From contig JACKCC010000009.1 of assembly GCA_020634245.1 (NCBI GenBank), positions 124,001 through 188,000 on the forward strand: DNA of 64,000 nt. The letters are read 5' to 3'. Each line of letters opens with the position of its first letter. Positions within the stretch are counted from its first letter, which is position 1. Positions 41,503-50,078 of this stretch are shown here, one piece after another. A program made the position numbers and the translations under genes. The DNA comes from Ardenticatenaceae bacterium. GTDB taxonomy: Bacteria; Chloroflexota; Anaerolineae; Promineifilales; Promineifilaceae. Under the pieces are notes generated by a model, which worked only from the letters and a program-made list of their open reading frames with translations, made no database searches and had not been told where the DNA came from.

Positions 41503-42861
41503 TTACATGCCCCAATGGTTGGGAAACTGTTGCGCAGCCAACCCGCTGGGATAAACACGAACCTCTGTCGTTTGACCACCAAAGCCGCCGGACGCCAGAT
41601 TGTTCGAACGGGTATAAGCCCGGTTGTAAAGCAGGTAAGTATCGTAACCCTGCCCACTAGAACCGGAGCCACCGGAAAAGGCCGGTGCTTCAAAAATGAC
41701 ATCAAAGCTTTCGCCAGCACCAATGGTGATCGTATCTGTTGAGTAACTGGTATCAGTGCCATCACGGCCGCGCATGTGGGTGGCATCGCGTCCAACCACA
41801 CGCATGGGAATGCCGGCCAGGGTCATGGCTGATTCCTTAAAGCCCAGATTGGCGAAGCGCAGCAGGACTCGTTCGCCAGGCATACATGTAACCAACGATG
41901 AAAGGGGCTGGTATTGTAGATGTTCGTAGCCCGACACCGGGATCAGATCGCCGCTACCATCAAAAACAGAGTTGAAGGGATCGACGGAACCGTTGGGAGC
42001 CAGGGTGTCGGGGTAGACACGGCCGTTCAACAAAGCAAAATCCGCCTTGTAATCCGTCCAATCCGGCAATTGGATGTGCGCATCATCCCAGTGAGCTTCG
42101 GCCCACACCTCACTCAGGAACATGGCAAACTCCCGGTCATATCCCGTTGAACCATCACCATCGTTGTAAGCGAATTTTGTATACCCGCCGATGTTTTGCC
42201 CATTTTGCAGCGGTCGGACAAAAACCAGACTGGTCATGCCCATATGCACATGCTCCACATCCTCCACGTGGCAGTGGAACATATAAGTCCCTTCTTCACG
42301 CGGCCGGTAAATGTAAGTAAAGTCCCGTCCTGTGGGAACCGAGACCGATGTAGACGGTTCACCATCAAAAAAGGGAATAACATTACGGAAACCGTGCCAA
42401 TGGATCGTATGAGCATCAAACAGGTCTGGCCGTAAAGCCAGGCCCAGATTTGTGAGCTGCATCCGAAAATCTCTGGGATTATTCGGATCAAACTGGTCTA
42501 CCCAAAAGATCGGTGCATTGTGCTGGGCTTTATTCTTTTGATTATTTTTCTGGTTGAGCGTCATACCGGTGACATTGCGGAAGCCGAAAATGTATGTTGT
42601 AAACGGATCCGGCGCTAAAGGATCGGGATGGTAAGGAGGAATCGCCGGTGTCCCAGGGAGCGAAATCCAACCATCTGTCCCGGCGTAGTACAAGTCGGGG
42701 GCAGGACCAGCACCCTGAGCCTCAACAACCGCCTCCGGCAGTAATGCCCGCCGAAGATACTGCGGTATAACGCTGGCCCCGGCCGTCATGAATGCAGCGC
42801 CAGTAGCGATTTTGAGAAAATCGCGACGGCTGAATTTACGGGAGGGTAAAATTTTATTCAT
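41503..42861 (-). CDS. Cupredoxin protein A: Tat-exported half of a putative split multicopper oxidase
   Basis: The 452-residue product has a twin-arginine signal (FSRRDFLKIATGAAF, residues 10-24) and two cupredoxin domains. The first has the HxxHxH motif HTIHWHG (H151, H154, H156) and FHCHVEDVEHVHMGM (H196, C197, H198, H204/H206, M209), enough for a type-1 copper and half of a trinuclear cluster. The second lacks histidines at the equivalent sites (FKESAMTLAG and TYLLYNRAY). Normal multicopper oxidases have four HxH motifs in one chain. Here the other two are in protein B. Tat export implies folding, perhaps copper loading, before secretion. The ATG at 42861 follows GGAGAC; a longer frame upstream is unlikely. 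Confidence 0.85.
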   Translation of the reverse strand: MNKILPSRKFSRRDFLKIATGAAFMTAGASVIPQYLRRALLPEAVVEAQGAGPAPDLYYAGTDGWISLPGTPAIPPYHPDPLAPDPFTTYIFGFRNVTGMTLNQKNNQKNKAQHNAPIFWVDQFDPNNPRDFRMQLTNLGLALRPDLFDAHTIHWHGFRNVIPFFDGEPSTSVSVPTGRDFTYIYRPREEGTYMFHCHVEDVEHVHMGMTSLVFVRPLQNGQNIGGYTKFAYNDGDGSTGYDREFAMFLSEVWAEAHWDDAHIQLPDWTDYKADFALLNGRVYPDTLAPNGSVDPFNSVFDGSGDLIPVSGYEHLQYQPLSSLVTCMPGERVLLRFANLGFKESAMTLAGIPMRVVGRDATHMRGRDGTDTSYSTDTITIGAGESFDVIFEAPAFSGGSGSSGQGYDTYLLYNRAYTRSNNLASGGFGGQTTEVRVYPSGLAAQQFPNHWGM

Positions 42862-42939
42862 ATTTTGTCTCCATTTGAAGTTGTAGGTGGTGGCTCTAAA
42901 CCACCAGCCAACCTTAGTCAATTTGGCCTTTCTCCCTTA

Positions 42940-42981
42940 CCTCTACCCCACCCAATCTTGTGGATATGGCTGGGGTAGAGG
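42940..42981 (-). other. Intercistronic hairpin between the 1937-residue protein and oxidase genes
   Basis: CCTCTACCCCA (42940-42950) pairs perfectly with TGGGGTAGAGG (42971-42981) around a 20-base loop, in the 137-base gap between two genes of the same strand. There is no T run. It could mark an mRNA processing point separating the giant gene from the oxidase genes. Confidence 0.55.
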
Positions 42982-42998
42982 CAGGAATGCGTTATACC

Positions 42999-45900
42999 TT
43001 AGGGTATCGAGATGGCATCCAGGTCCTGGCTATTAGCTGTCAAACCTTGGGCTGTGGCATCAAAGTACATTGACCAGACACCATTATCGTAGTAGACCAC
43101 GTCCTCATCTGGAACCGTTCCTAAGCCAGACAGGCTTGTATCTCCAGAGAAGGAGAGGTAGAAATGAGTGGTATCTACCCATTGCAAGCCATCAACATTA
43201 GCTCCACCAGGTAATCCAATCGCTGTCGCGTCGATTACCCGGCTGAAGGCTGTTCCATCCCAGGCGTAGATGTCGGCATTGTCATTGGGTCCGGCCACAC
43301 CGGGAACGCTGCCATTTCCGGTTGTAGAGAAGTACAGGACTCCATTAACGATGCTAATGGCATCAGGGTCTTGTGAGTTAGCCGCATTCAGGCCAAGGGC
43401 AGTGCCATCAAAGTAGACGGAGACGGTACCATTGTCGTAATAAATCACATCCTCATCTTGGACTGTTCCACCACCGGCACTTACATCTCCAGAAAATGAT
43501 ACGTAAAAGTGGGTGGCGTCAATCCATTCCAGACCGTCAACATTGGCCCCGCTGGGCAGACCCAGGACAGTGGCGTCAATTTCCCGACTGAAGGTTGTTC
43601 CGTCCCAGGTGTAGATGTCAGCGTCGTCATACGGCCCCGTCACGCCTGGTAGGCTGCCATTCCCGCTGGTCGAGAAACGCAGGTTGGAGGTTGAAGTTGG
43701 TGGTGTAGGCGGCGTAATGGGGATTCCATTAGCCTCGTCTGCGCCACTATCGAACCCGGCATCAGCCGGCCGTCCCTGGTTATCGATGTCGAACTCCGGA
43801 GCATTAACACCAACTCTGCTGGCTGCGCCGAGGTCGTGTGCCGGGGAGGTGTCGGGGATGTGGTAGTCACCCATCAGGTTGGGTGGCAGTTCCACCGTTA
43901 CCAGGATGGCACCGATGAAGGCCGGGTTGGTACGCCAGGCAGCGAAGGAAACTGAAGTGTCGTAAGCCGAAATGACTGCCGGATCAGCACTGATGTTGGA
44001 AGCGTCGGCTGTGGTGCCGGTGGTAACTTGCAAGATGGAGTTGGTCGGTGCCAGCAAACCGGTGCCGTCGGCCACACCCATATCCCAGTTATTGATGGGA
44101 GTAGCATCACCAGCGATACCTAATCCGGTTACTGTTGTACCGGCGTGCGAACCAGCCCGGTTATCCCAGAAGATGTTGTTAAAGAGCAGCGGGTTACTGA
44201 AGATGGGTGCGCTGCCGGGCAGTGTGGCTTGCAGCAGATCGCTGTTTTGCGATGTGGACAAACCGGCTGGAGCGGGTACACCGGTGCTGGTAACGGCCGT
44301 TGCCGTGGTCAGGTTCTTCATGATCGTGTTGTTGAAGATGTTCACGGTAGGCGTGTCATTGATTCCAATGCCGCCGCCTTCGTGGGTGGAGATGTTGTTG
44401 ACGATCATGTTGTTATAGACATTCATCACGTCTACTCCGCCAGGGCCGCCAGCCATCAGGAAGCGCAGACCGCCGCCATCATCGTTGGACAAGTTGGACT
44501 GGATGAGGTTGTTGTAGATGTTAACCGGACCAGAACCAGGTGAGAGCTGGTTAGGATCAGCCGGTAGTTCACCGGCGATCATAATGCCACCACCTTCGTC
44601 GTAGGAGCGGTTGAAGTAGATGCGGTTATCGTGGATGGTGCCGTTGGGGCTACGGCCGTAAACGGTCAAACCACCACCATACTCAGCCGAGAAGTTGCCG
44701 CAGATGTCGTTATAGGCGACCTCGTAATTGTCGGCCCCGGCAAAGATACCGATACCACCAGCCAGATTAGTGCCGCCATTGGCAATAACGCGGTTGTGGG
44801 CAATACGGACATTCTCGTTGTGTGCATTCGTGTCCGGCGCGGGCAAATCAGGATTACCCAGGCGAACCGTGCCGTAAGCGCCGCCGTTGTTCTGGATGGT
44901 GTTGTTGGTGATTTGCAGGTAACGGGCATAGCCATTAGCGAAGATCGCACCACCCTGAGTAATCAGGTTGGCCGGCAAACCGGTCGGGCCGCCGCCAATG
45001 GCGTTGATATTGCCGGGGAAACCCTGCTGGTCACCACCGCGCAAATCAAAGCCGTCGATGCTGGCGTTGTATGCGGAGGTGAAATCGCCATCATGCGTAA
45101 AGATGGAGATAACTGCACCATCATAGATCGTCTGATTACCATCCCAGGTCAGAGCGGTGAGCGTGGTGTACCAGTCAGCAGCTACCGTGCCGTCACCGGC
45201 GAAAGCGCCGCCATCGATGACGGAACCAGGCACAAAGGTTGCGCCCTGGAAACCACCGGGGCCAACACCTTGCAGCTTCACCGGTGTGGAGATAATCAGA
45301 TTTTCGTAGTACGCGCCGCGCGGATTAGCCCGTGGGTTCGTCAGGTCGGGTTGACCGGGGTAAACGACAACCAAATCATCACCAGTGCTGGCCGCCGCTG
45401 CATCCAACGCACTTTGAATGGTCGCGTAGGTGCGGCCAGGGCCAACCTCGTACAGATTGGGATTGTAGGCCCCTCGTAATACATGGAAAGTCAGGCCATT
45501 AATCGTACTTTGGCCATTATCGACGGTGATATTCAGTTGGTGCGGGCCGAATGGCGTACTCGATGAAACGTTGACGGTGATCTGGGTGTCACTCCAGGCC
45601 AATATAGATAAGGCGGTACCATCCAACATGACTTGACTGCCAGGCCCCTGCACACCAAAACCATTACCATCGATCGTAAAATCGCCACTGTTATTGACGT
45701 ATGGTTGTGAAACGGCGAACAACTGCGGTGTAGCCGAATCCAGAGAGCAGCTAATCGGATTGACCTGTCCGCCGGGCACCTGAACCGTGACGCCTACCTG
45801 CGTAGGAGCCAGGTCAGCCGGAACCAGCAGGCCAGGAATCGCCTCAAATTCGGCGGCAATGGTGCGGAATTGTGGATTGTAATTGGGGTTCAACTGACCA

Positions 45901-48812
45901 GGCACGCCGGGGTCATTGCCAACAAGACGGTACAGGTTAGCGCAGACACCGGATGGCGTCGGACAGTTAATGCGGTTAGAAGATGGCAGAAGGACATCGA
46001 AGAGACCGTTGAAGTCGGACTCGGCGGTGGCCACCAGCCGATTAGCGAAATCATAAATACCAACCGGGGCGAAGGGGACGCCCGCTTTCTCGCCGTACAG
46101 TAAGGACTGCGGGTTGGAGGAGAAGTTCAGGTCATCAACGATCAAGCCCCAGAAGCGGCTGGGCAGGGGGACGTCGGTGAAAAGGTTGAAGGTAGGAACG
46201 ATGGAACGGCCGTTATTCAACGGTACCAGTTTCGTATCACACAACGGCTTCACCATGCCTTCAAACGGCGATCCATCCATATCCACAAAAGGCTGGTTCA
46301 CAGTCGGCGTGGAGGCCGGAACGACAACGCTGCCGTTACCAAACAGGTCTACAGCCGGATAACCATCTGTGCCAATTCCGCTCACGTCAACCGTGTGCAG
46401 CGCACCGACACAGGCTGGTGGGGGCACCTGGGGAACAAACTGGTCGCCATTTCCGACGTTGATATCCTCCTCTCGCGTTACCATATACATCGGGCGGCCC
46501 AACGCATCATTGGGAATTTCCACCTCGACCAGGTAATCACGGCCGCCGGGGAGCGGGTCAAACGAACCACCCACGCAAACGGGATCAGACGGATCGGTAG
46601 CATCCAGCGTGCCGTTAAAACAGCCATCACCAAAACCATAGTTACCATCCACGTTGGAGAAATTAGCCTGGAACTGAACACCCATCATCGGGCCTTCAAG
46701 GCAATCCGTCGGTGAACTGGTAACCTGTTGATCCGCCGGATAGGCTAAAGGATTACCGTCCACATCACGCGGAATACACTGCGTGCCATCGCCGTTTTGG
46801 CCAGGCCGCTCCCACGATTCGGTCAGATAAGCGTTGAGCAGTTTACCCTTGGTGTAGGAACCGTCTGGGGAAAGCTCGTAACGGCCGGTGGAATCGCAAG
46901 GAGTACCGGTAGTGCCGCACGCGACCGGTTCATACAGGTTGACGGTTAGATTGGAGATACCAGGCTGCCAATCTTCGACAAAGGCATAGCGGGCATCCAG
47001 TTCGTTACGCGTTGTGTCGTAACTGACGGTACCCACGATGCCGCCGTTTCGCGGGTCAAGCCCGTTGGTCGCCCCGGTTGCATCATAGAAATGGACGCCC
47101 CAATCCAGGCGGCCAGAAAGACCGATAATGGGCAGGACGCTGACGTCTACGCCGGCCCCCAAGATGGTGGTTGGTGTTGACTGGTTATCGGCCTGGAAAG
47201 TGATGCCGGTGGTGTAGTAAAGGTCGTTGTAGGCCTCCATGACCAACCATTGGGTCATGGGATAGGCATTTTCCATGATGTAATAACCATTGGGATCGGT
47301 GGCAACGGCCGTTGCCCCACGATCCATCAGTGAATTCTCCCGCTTGCGCATGGTCAAAGCGAAATTAGGAATACCGGGTTCGCCAACATCCTTAACACCA
47401 TTCCGGTTCAAATCGTTAAATACATAACCGTCAAATCTGGTCCACCAGCCAGTCAGAGGCAAAATCCCCAGGTCGACTGTTTCGCCATTGGCGACGGTTA
47501 CGTTAATTAAGTCGAGAATATAATTTTGCGGTTCATCCCACCATGTAATGGTGTAATTACCATCAGGCACGTTGGCAATGTCGAACGCGCCATTAGCATC
47601 ACCCTGGCCAACATAAATGGCGGTATCCCCGTTATTCAAATCTGTCAGCGAAATCCAGGGGTTTTCAATTGGTTTGTCCAGTCTGGCGCCTGTCAGTCCG
47701 CCCCAGATCGTACCGGGCAAGCCGGTACCCCCCTTGGGTGGCACGTAGACCTTGGTAGCCTCAACCACCCCCCTGATATGACCGTTAGGGCCGCCAGGCA
47801 AGGAGTTGGTAGGATGGACAAAACCAAAAATGGCAACCGGGAACGGTTCGCCAGCAACGACAAATTCCGTATCCAAACCGGTTGCGCCTTCCATCACCCA
47901 GGCGTCCCAATCGTGGTTACCTTCCAGTGTGGTCGTTTGAATCCAGTTCTCGCCATCCGGGGGAACGGCCGAAAGCGCATAACGATTCGTGCCCATGTGC
48001 GGAATGACCAGATAACCATCGGCGTCGCTTACGCAGTTGAGACCTGGCTGATCAACAACGGGAAGCATGTCTGCATCAAGAGCGGAGAGCGGGATTTCGT
48101 GTGTAACGGGGTCTTCGCCTACATATGTAGTACAGAATGGATTACCGTAAACGTCGGTGGTAACTTCGCCCAGGTAGTCGGCCAGATGACCAACAAAGCC
48201 GGCTAAACCATGTTCAACCGGGACATCAGGCGCGCCATTTGTCGGCGAAATATCTTCAAAAATAAAGGCTTGAATGGTCGCGTCGGGCAGTGGTGTGGGC
48301 TGTAATTCAACTGTTACCGACATATTTGGCGTGGTACCATCGACGGTAAAATGTACGCCATCCAGTTTGTAACCATCAGCCATAACAGAAATCAAATAAC
48401 GGCCGGGTTCCAAAGCAACGCCGGTCCCGCCCGCAAAATCTGATTGGTTGCCCTGAGTATAAATTGGGCTAGAACCGGGCACACCGGCAATCGAAACCCA
48501 GTGGCAGGATTCAGGATAACCCGGTTGGCCTGGTGCGGGCACATATTCCGGTGAACAGCCATCTGCCGGCGACCGCTGTTCGGTAGTGCCGGTGTTGTCC
48601 ACGTTGATGATGTATTTAAAGTCTGTGACTGGGTCGCCTGCGAAAACGCCAGTTCCCCCCAACGCACGCGGCTCGGTGCGAGCGCTGACCACTTGTAGAT
48701 TGACAGCGGTCTGAGCAGATGCGTGCCGTACAAAGGAACTGGTGGAAGCAAAAATGCCGGCTACCACAATGGTTATGCCGACGATGAGGGGAAGGATTCT
48801 TTTCCTGGGCAT
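42999..48812 (-). CDS. Giant secreted multidomain surface protein with beta-helix
   Basis: The product has about 1937 residues. A signal peptide ends near SAQTAV (residue 36). Several carboxypeptidase-regulatory/SdrD B-like segments follow (for example FDGYVFNDLNRNGVKDVGEP, the SdrD-B hallmark). Near residue 1060-1150 lies an IPT/TIG-like domain (VNNSGDFTIDGNGFGVQGPG). About 1160-1650 is a right-handed beta-helix with YNN/NNTI-type rungs. The last ~220 residues are two tandem units, each with DDADIY, VDGL, HFYVSFSGD, DEDV and YFDGTA, also found in the 1542-residue protein. The ATG at 48812 has AGGAGG eight bases upstream, a strong site. It is the first gene of this minus-strand cluster. No enzyme residues are certain. 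Confidence 0.78.
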   Translation of the reverse strand: MPRKRILPLIVGITIVVAGIFASTSSFVRHASAQTAVNLQVVSARTEPRALGGTGVFAGDPVTDFKYIINVDNTGTTEQRSPADGCSPEYVPAPGQPGYPESCHWVSIAGVPGSSPIYTQGNQSDFAGGTGVALEPGRYLISVMADGYKLDGVHFTVDGTTPNMSVTVELQPTPLPDATIQAFIFEDISPTNGAPDVPVEHGLAGFVGHLADYLGEVTTDVYGNPFCTTYVGEDPVTHEIPLSALDADMLPVVDQPGLNCVSDADGYLVIPHMGTNRYALSAVPPDGENWIQTTTLEGNHDWDAWVMEGATGLDTEFVVAGEPFPVAIFGFVHPTNSLPGGPNGHIRGVVEATKVYVPPKGGTGLPGTIWGGLTGARLDKPIENPWISLTDLNNGDTAIYVGQGDANGAFDIANVPDGNYTITWWDEPQNYILDLINVTVANGETVDLGILPLTGWWTRFDGYVFNDLNRNGVKDVGEPGIPNFALTMRKRENSLMDRGATAVATDPNGYYIMENAYPMTQWLVMEAYNDLYYTTGITFQADNQSTPTTILGAGVDVSVLPIIGLSGRLDWGVHFYDATGATNGLDPRNGGIVGTVSYDTTRNELDARYAFVEDWQPGISNLTVNLYEPVACGTTGTPCDSTGRYELSPDGSYTKGKLLNAYLTESWERPGQNGDGTQCIPRDVDGNPLAYPADQQVTSSPTDCLEGPMMGVQFQANFSNVDGNYGFGDGCFNGTLDATDPSDPVCVGGSFDPLPGGRDYLVEVEIPNDALGRPMYMVTREEDINVGNGDQFVPQVPPPACVGALHTVDVSGIGTDGYPAVDLFGNGSVVVPASTPTVNQPFVDMDGSPFEGMVKPLCDTKLVPLNNGRSIVPTFNLFTDVPLPSRFWGLIVDDLNFSSNPQSLLYGEKAGVPFAPVGIYDFANRLVATAESDFNGLFDVLLPSSNRINCPTPSGVCANLYRLVGNDPGVPGQLNPNYNPQFRTIAAEFEAIPGLLVPADLAPTQVGVTVQVPGGQVNPISCSLDSATPQLFAVSQPYVNNSGDFTIDGNGFGVQGPGSQVMLDGTALSILAWSDTQITVNVSSSTPFGPHQLNITVDNGQSTINGLTFHVLRGAYNPNLYEVGPGRTYATIQSALDAAAASTGDDLVVVYPGQPDLTNPRANPRGAYYENLIISTPVKLQGVGPGGFQGATFVPGSVIDGGAFAGDGTVAADWYTTLTALTWDGNQTIYDGAVISIFTHDGDFTSAYNASIDGFDLRGGDQQGFPGNINAIGGGPTGLPANLITQGGAIFANGYARYLQITNNTIQNNGGAYGTVRLGNPDLPAPDTNAHNENVRIAHNRVIANGGTNLAGGIGIFAGADNYEVAYNDICGNFSAEYGGGLTVYGRSPNGTIHDNRIYFNRSYDEGGGIMIAGELPADPNQLSPGSGPVNIYNNLIQSNLSNDDGGGLRFLMAGGPGGVDVMNVYNNMIVNNISTHEGGGIGINDTPTVNIFNNTIMKNLTTATAVTSTGVPAPAGLSTSQNSDLLQATLPGSAPIFSNPLLFNNIFWDNRAGSHAGTTVTGLGIAGDATPINNWDMGVADGTGLLAPTNSILQVTTGTTADASNISADPAVISAYDTSVSFAAWRTNPAFIGAILVTVELPPNLMGDYHIPDTSPAHDLGAASRVGVNAPEFDIDNQGRPADAGFDSGADEANGIPITPPTPPTSTSNLRFSTSGNGSLPGVTGPYDDADIYTWDGTTFSREIDATVLGLPSGANVDGLEWIDATHFYVSFSGDVSAGGGTVQDEDVIYYDNGTVSVYFDGTALGLNAANSQDPDAISIVNGVLYFSTTGNGSVPGVAGPNDNADIYAWDGTAFSRVIDATAIGLPGGANVDGLQWVDTTHFYLSFSGDTSLSGLGTVPDEDVVYYDNGVWSMYFDATAQGLTANSQDLDAISIP

Positions 48813-48815
48813 CAA

Positions 48816-49342
48816 ATTGACCTCCTAGATTATGAAAAAGCTAAGGTACTTTGATTAGATCTGGTGGTTAAAAACATCATGGACACCTCCGAATGTGGTT
48901 CCAAAGGGAACGATCCTTTTAGCGAAGAATCTTTGGGTAAGGGGAATCATACGGCCGTTCAACCGTGCTTCTGAACATGTCTCATTACGACAAGAATTCA
49001 GCCGCTTAAAAACCGGTAATTTGATAATCAAATACAAGAGAAATATATCCAACTTAACCATTGGAAGTAGGGACACGACAACAGCAGGCATAAAAACCTC
49101 CGCTCCCCGGTTCTCGTTACTAAATAATAGGCATACTGCTGCAGAGTATGTTGACAGGCCACTTTCTATTGTTTGGAGGGACGTTTCTGAAGGTAAAAGA
49201 TTGACTGAGGTGATTTTATGCCTTCAAATCCACTAATTTACTCTAGTACCTCAGTACCATCATTTAACCATAAATAGGTGCTGCCTGATAAGCGTAATCT
49301 GCACGGAAATTTGTATTGAATATGTCGGGATTAAATACGGGC
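48816..49342. other. Intergenic region ahead of the giant-protein cluster
   Basis: About 530 bases lie between the first giant gene (minus strand, start 48812) and the terminator of the two-component operon. It must hold the promoter of the giant-protein cluster. CATAAT on the minus strand, about 30 bases before the ATG, is a possible -10 box, without a convincing -35. One ACGGCCGT motif lies near 48952. Open frames on both strands lack ribosome sites and recognisable sequence, so I see no gene. Confidence 0.5.
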
Positions 49343-49379
49343 AAAAAAAACCGGCTCCGTACTTTCTACGGAGCCGGTT
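49343..49379 (-). terminator. Rho-independent terminator of the two-component operon
   Basis: A perfect 13-bp stem, AACCGGCTCCGTA with TACGGAGCCGGTT around a five-base loop (49349-49379), is followed on the minus strand by eight T residues (49350-49343). It lies about 45 bases after the response-regulator stop. This is the strongest terminator in the window. Confidence 0.92.
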
Positions 49380-49424
49380 AGGAAAAATTCATCGAGAAGC
49401 CATCTCAAATGACCGTTGAAAACA

Positions 49425-50078
49425 TCAATTATCTTCTACTTGCAATAAATCGTGGTCGGCCGCAAAACGAACCAGTTCCGAACGGCTGTGAAAATTTAAC
49501 TTGTTCATCAAATTGGATCGATGACTTTCTACGGTACGGACACTGATAGCCAGGATGTCGGCTATCTGGCGGTTGGTGTGGCCGTTAGCCAACAGGCGCA
49601 AAACTTCCACTTCGCGGGGCGTTAAAACATCGATGGAATTCTGCCTCCCCTCGTCGTTTTCCTCAGCGCTGCTCAAGAGGGCACGGGTCATAGCCGGGTG
49701 AACATACATATCGCCACGGGCTACAGCTTTAAGTGAATTAACCAACTCTGATTCCAAAGCCCGTTTAAGAATATAACCGGAGGCTCCCACTCGCAGCGCT
49801 TCTTGCAACAAGCTTTTGTCTTCATGGACGGTTAGAATCAGCACATTGATATCGGGGTGTTTTTGCCGCAGCAGGTGCGTGGCTTCCATGCCGCCGCAAC
49901 CGGGCATATTCATATCCATTAACACGACATCTGGCTTTAGTTCTGCAGCGAGTTTTAGCGCTTCGGTTCCATCGGATGCCTCACCGATGACTTTAAAATC
50001 GTCGGACGTGTTCAAGAGTGCGCGAAGGCCAGCTCGCAGTAAGATATGATCGTCAGCTATCAACACGCGAATCGCCAT
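49425..50078 (-). CDS. NarL/LuxR-type response regulator
   Basis: The product of 217 residues has a receiver domain (VLIADDHILLRAGLRALL; phospho-Asp in DVVLMDMNMPG near residue 54; conserved Lys in SGYILKRA near 104) and a LuxR-type helix-turn-helix (LTPREVEVLRLLANGHTNRQIADIL, then VRTVESHRSNLMNKL). It should activate or repress genes when phosphorylated by the kinase encoded just upstream, whose stop overlaps this start region by 26 bases. The ATG at 50078 (MAIRVLIADD) is preferred over an upstream in-frame start. The adjacent divergent or same-strand giant-protein cluster could be a target. Confidence 0.94.
   Translation of the reverse strand: MAIRVLIADDHILLRAGLRALLNTSDDFKVIGEASDGTEALKLAAELKPDVVLMDMNMPGCGGMEATHLLRQKHPDINVLILTVHEDKSLLQEALRVGASGYILKRALESELVNSLKAVARGDMYVHPAMTRALLSSAEENDEGRQNSIDVLTPREVEVLRLLANGHTNRQIADILAISVRTVESHRSNLMNKLNFHSRSELVRFAADHDLLQVEDN

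Noticed and set aside
48895..49236. 113-codon frame in the gap ahead of the giant gene
   Set aside because: No ribosome site, unusual composition for the window and no family pattern.
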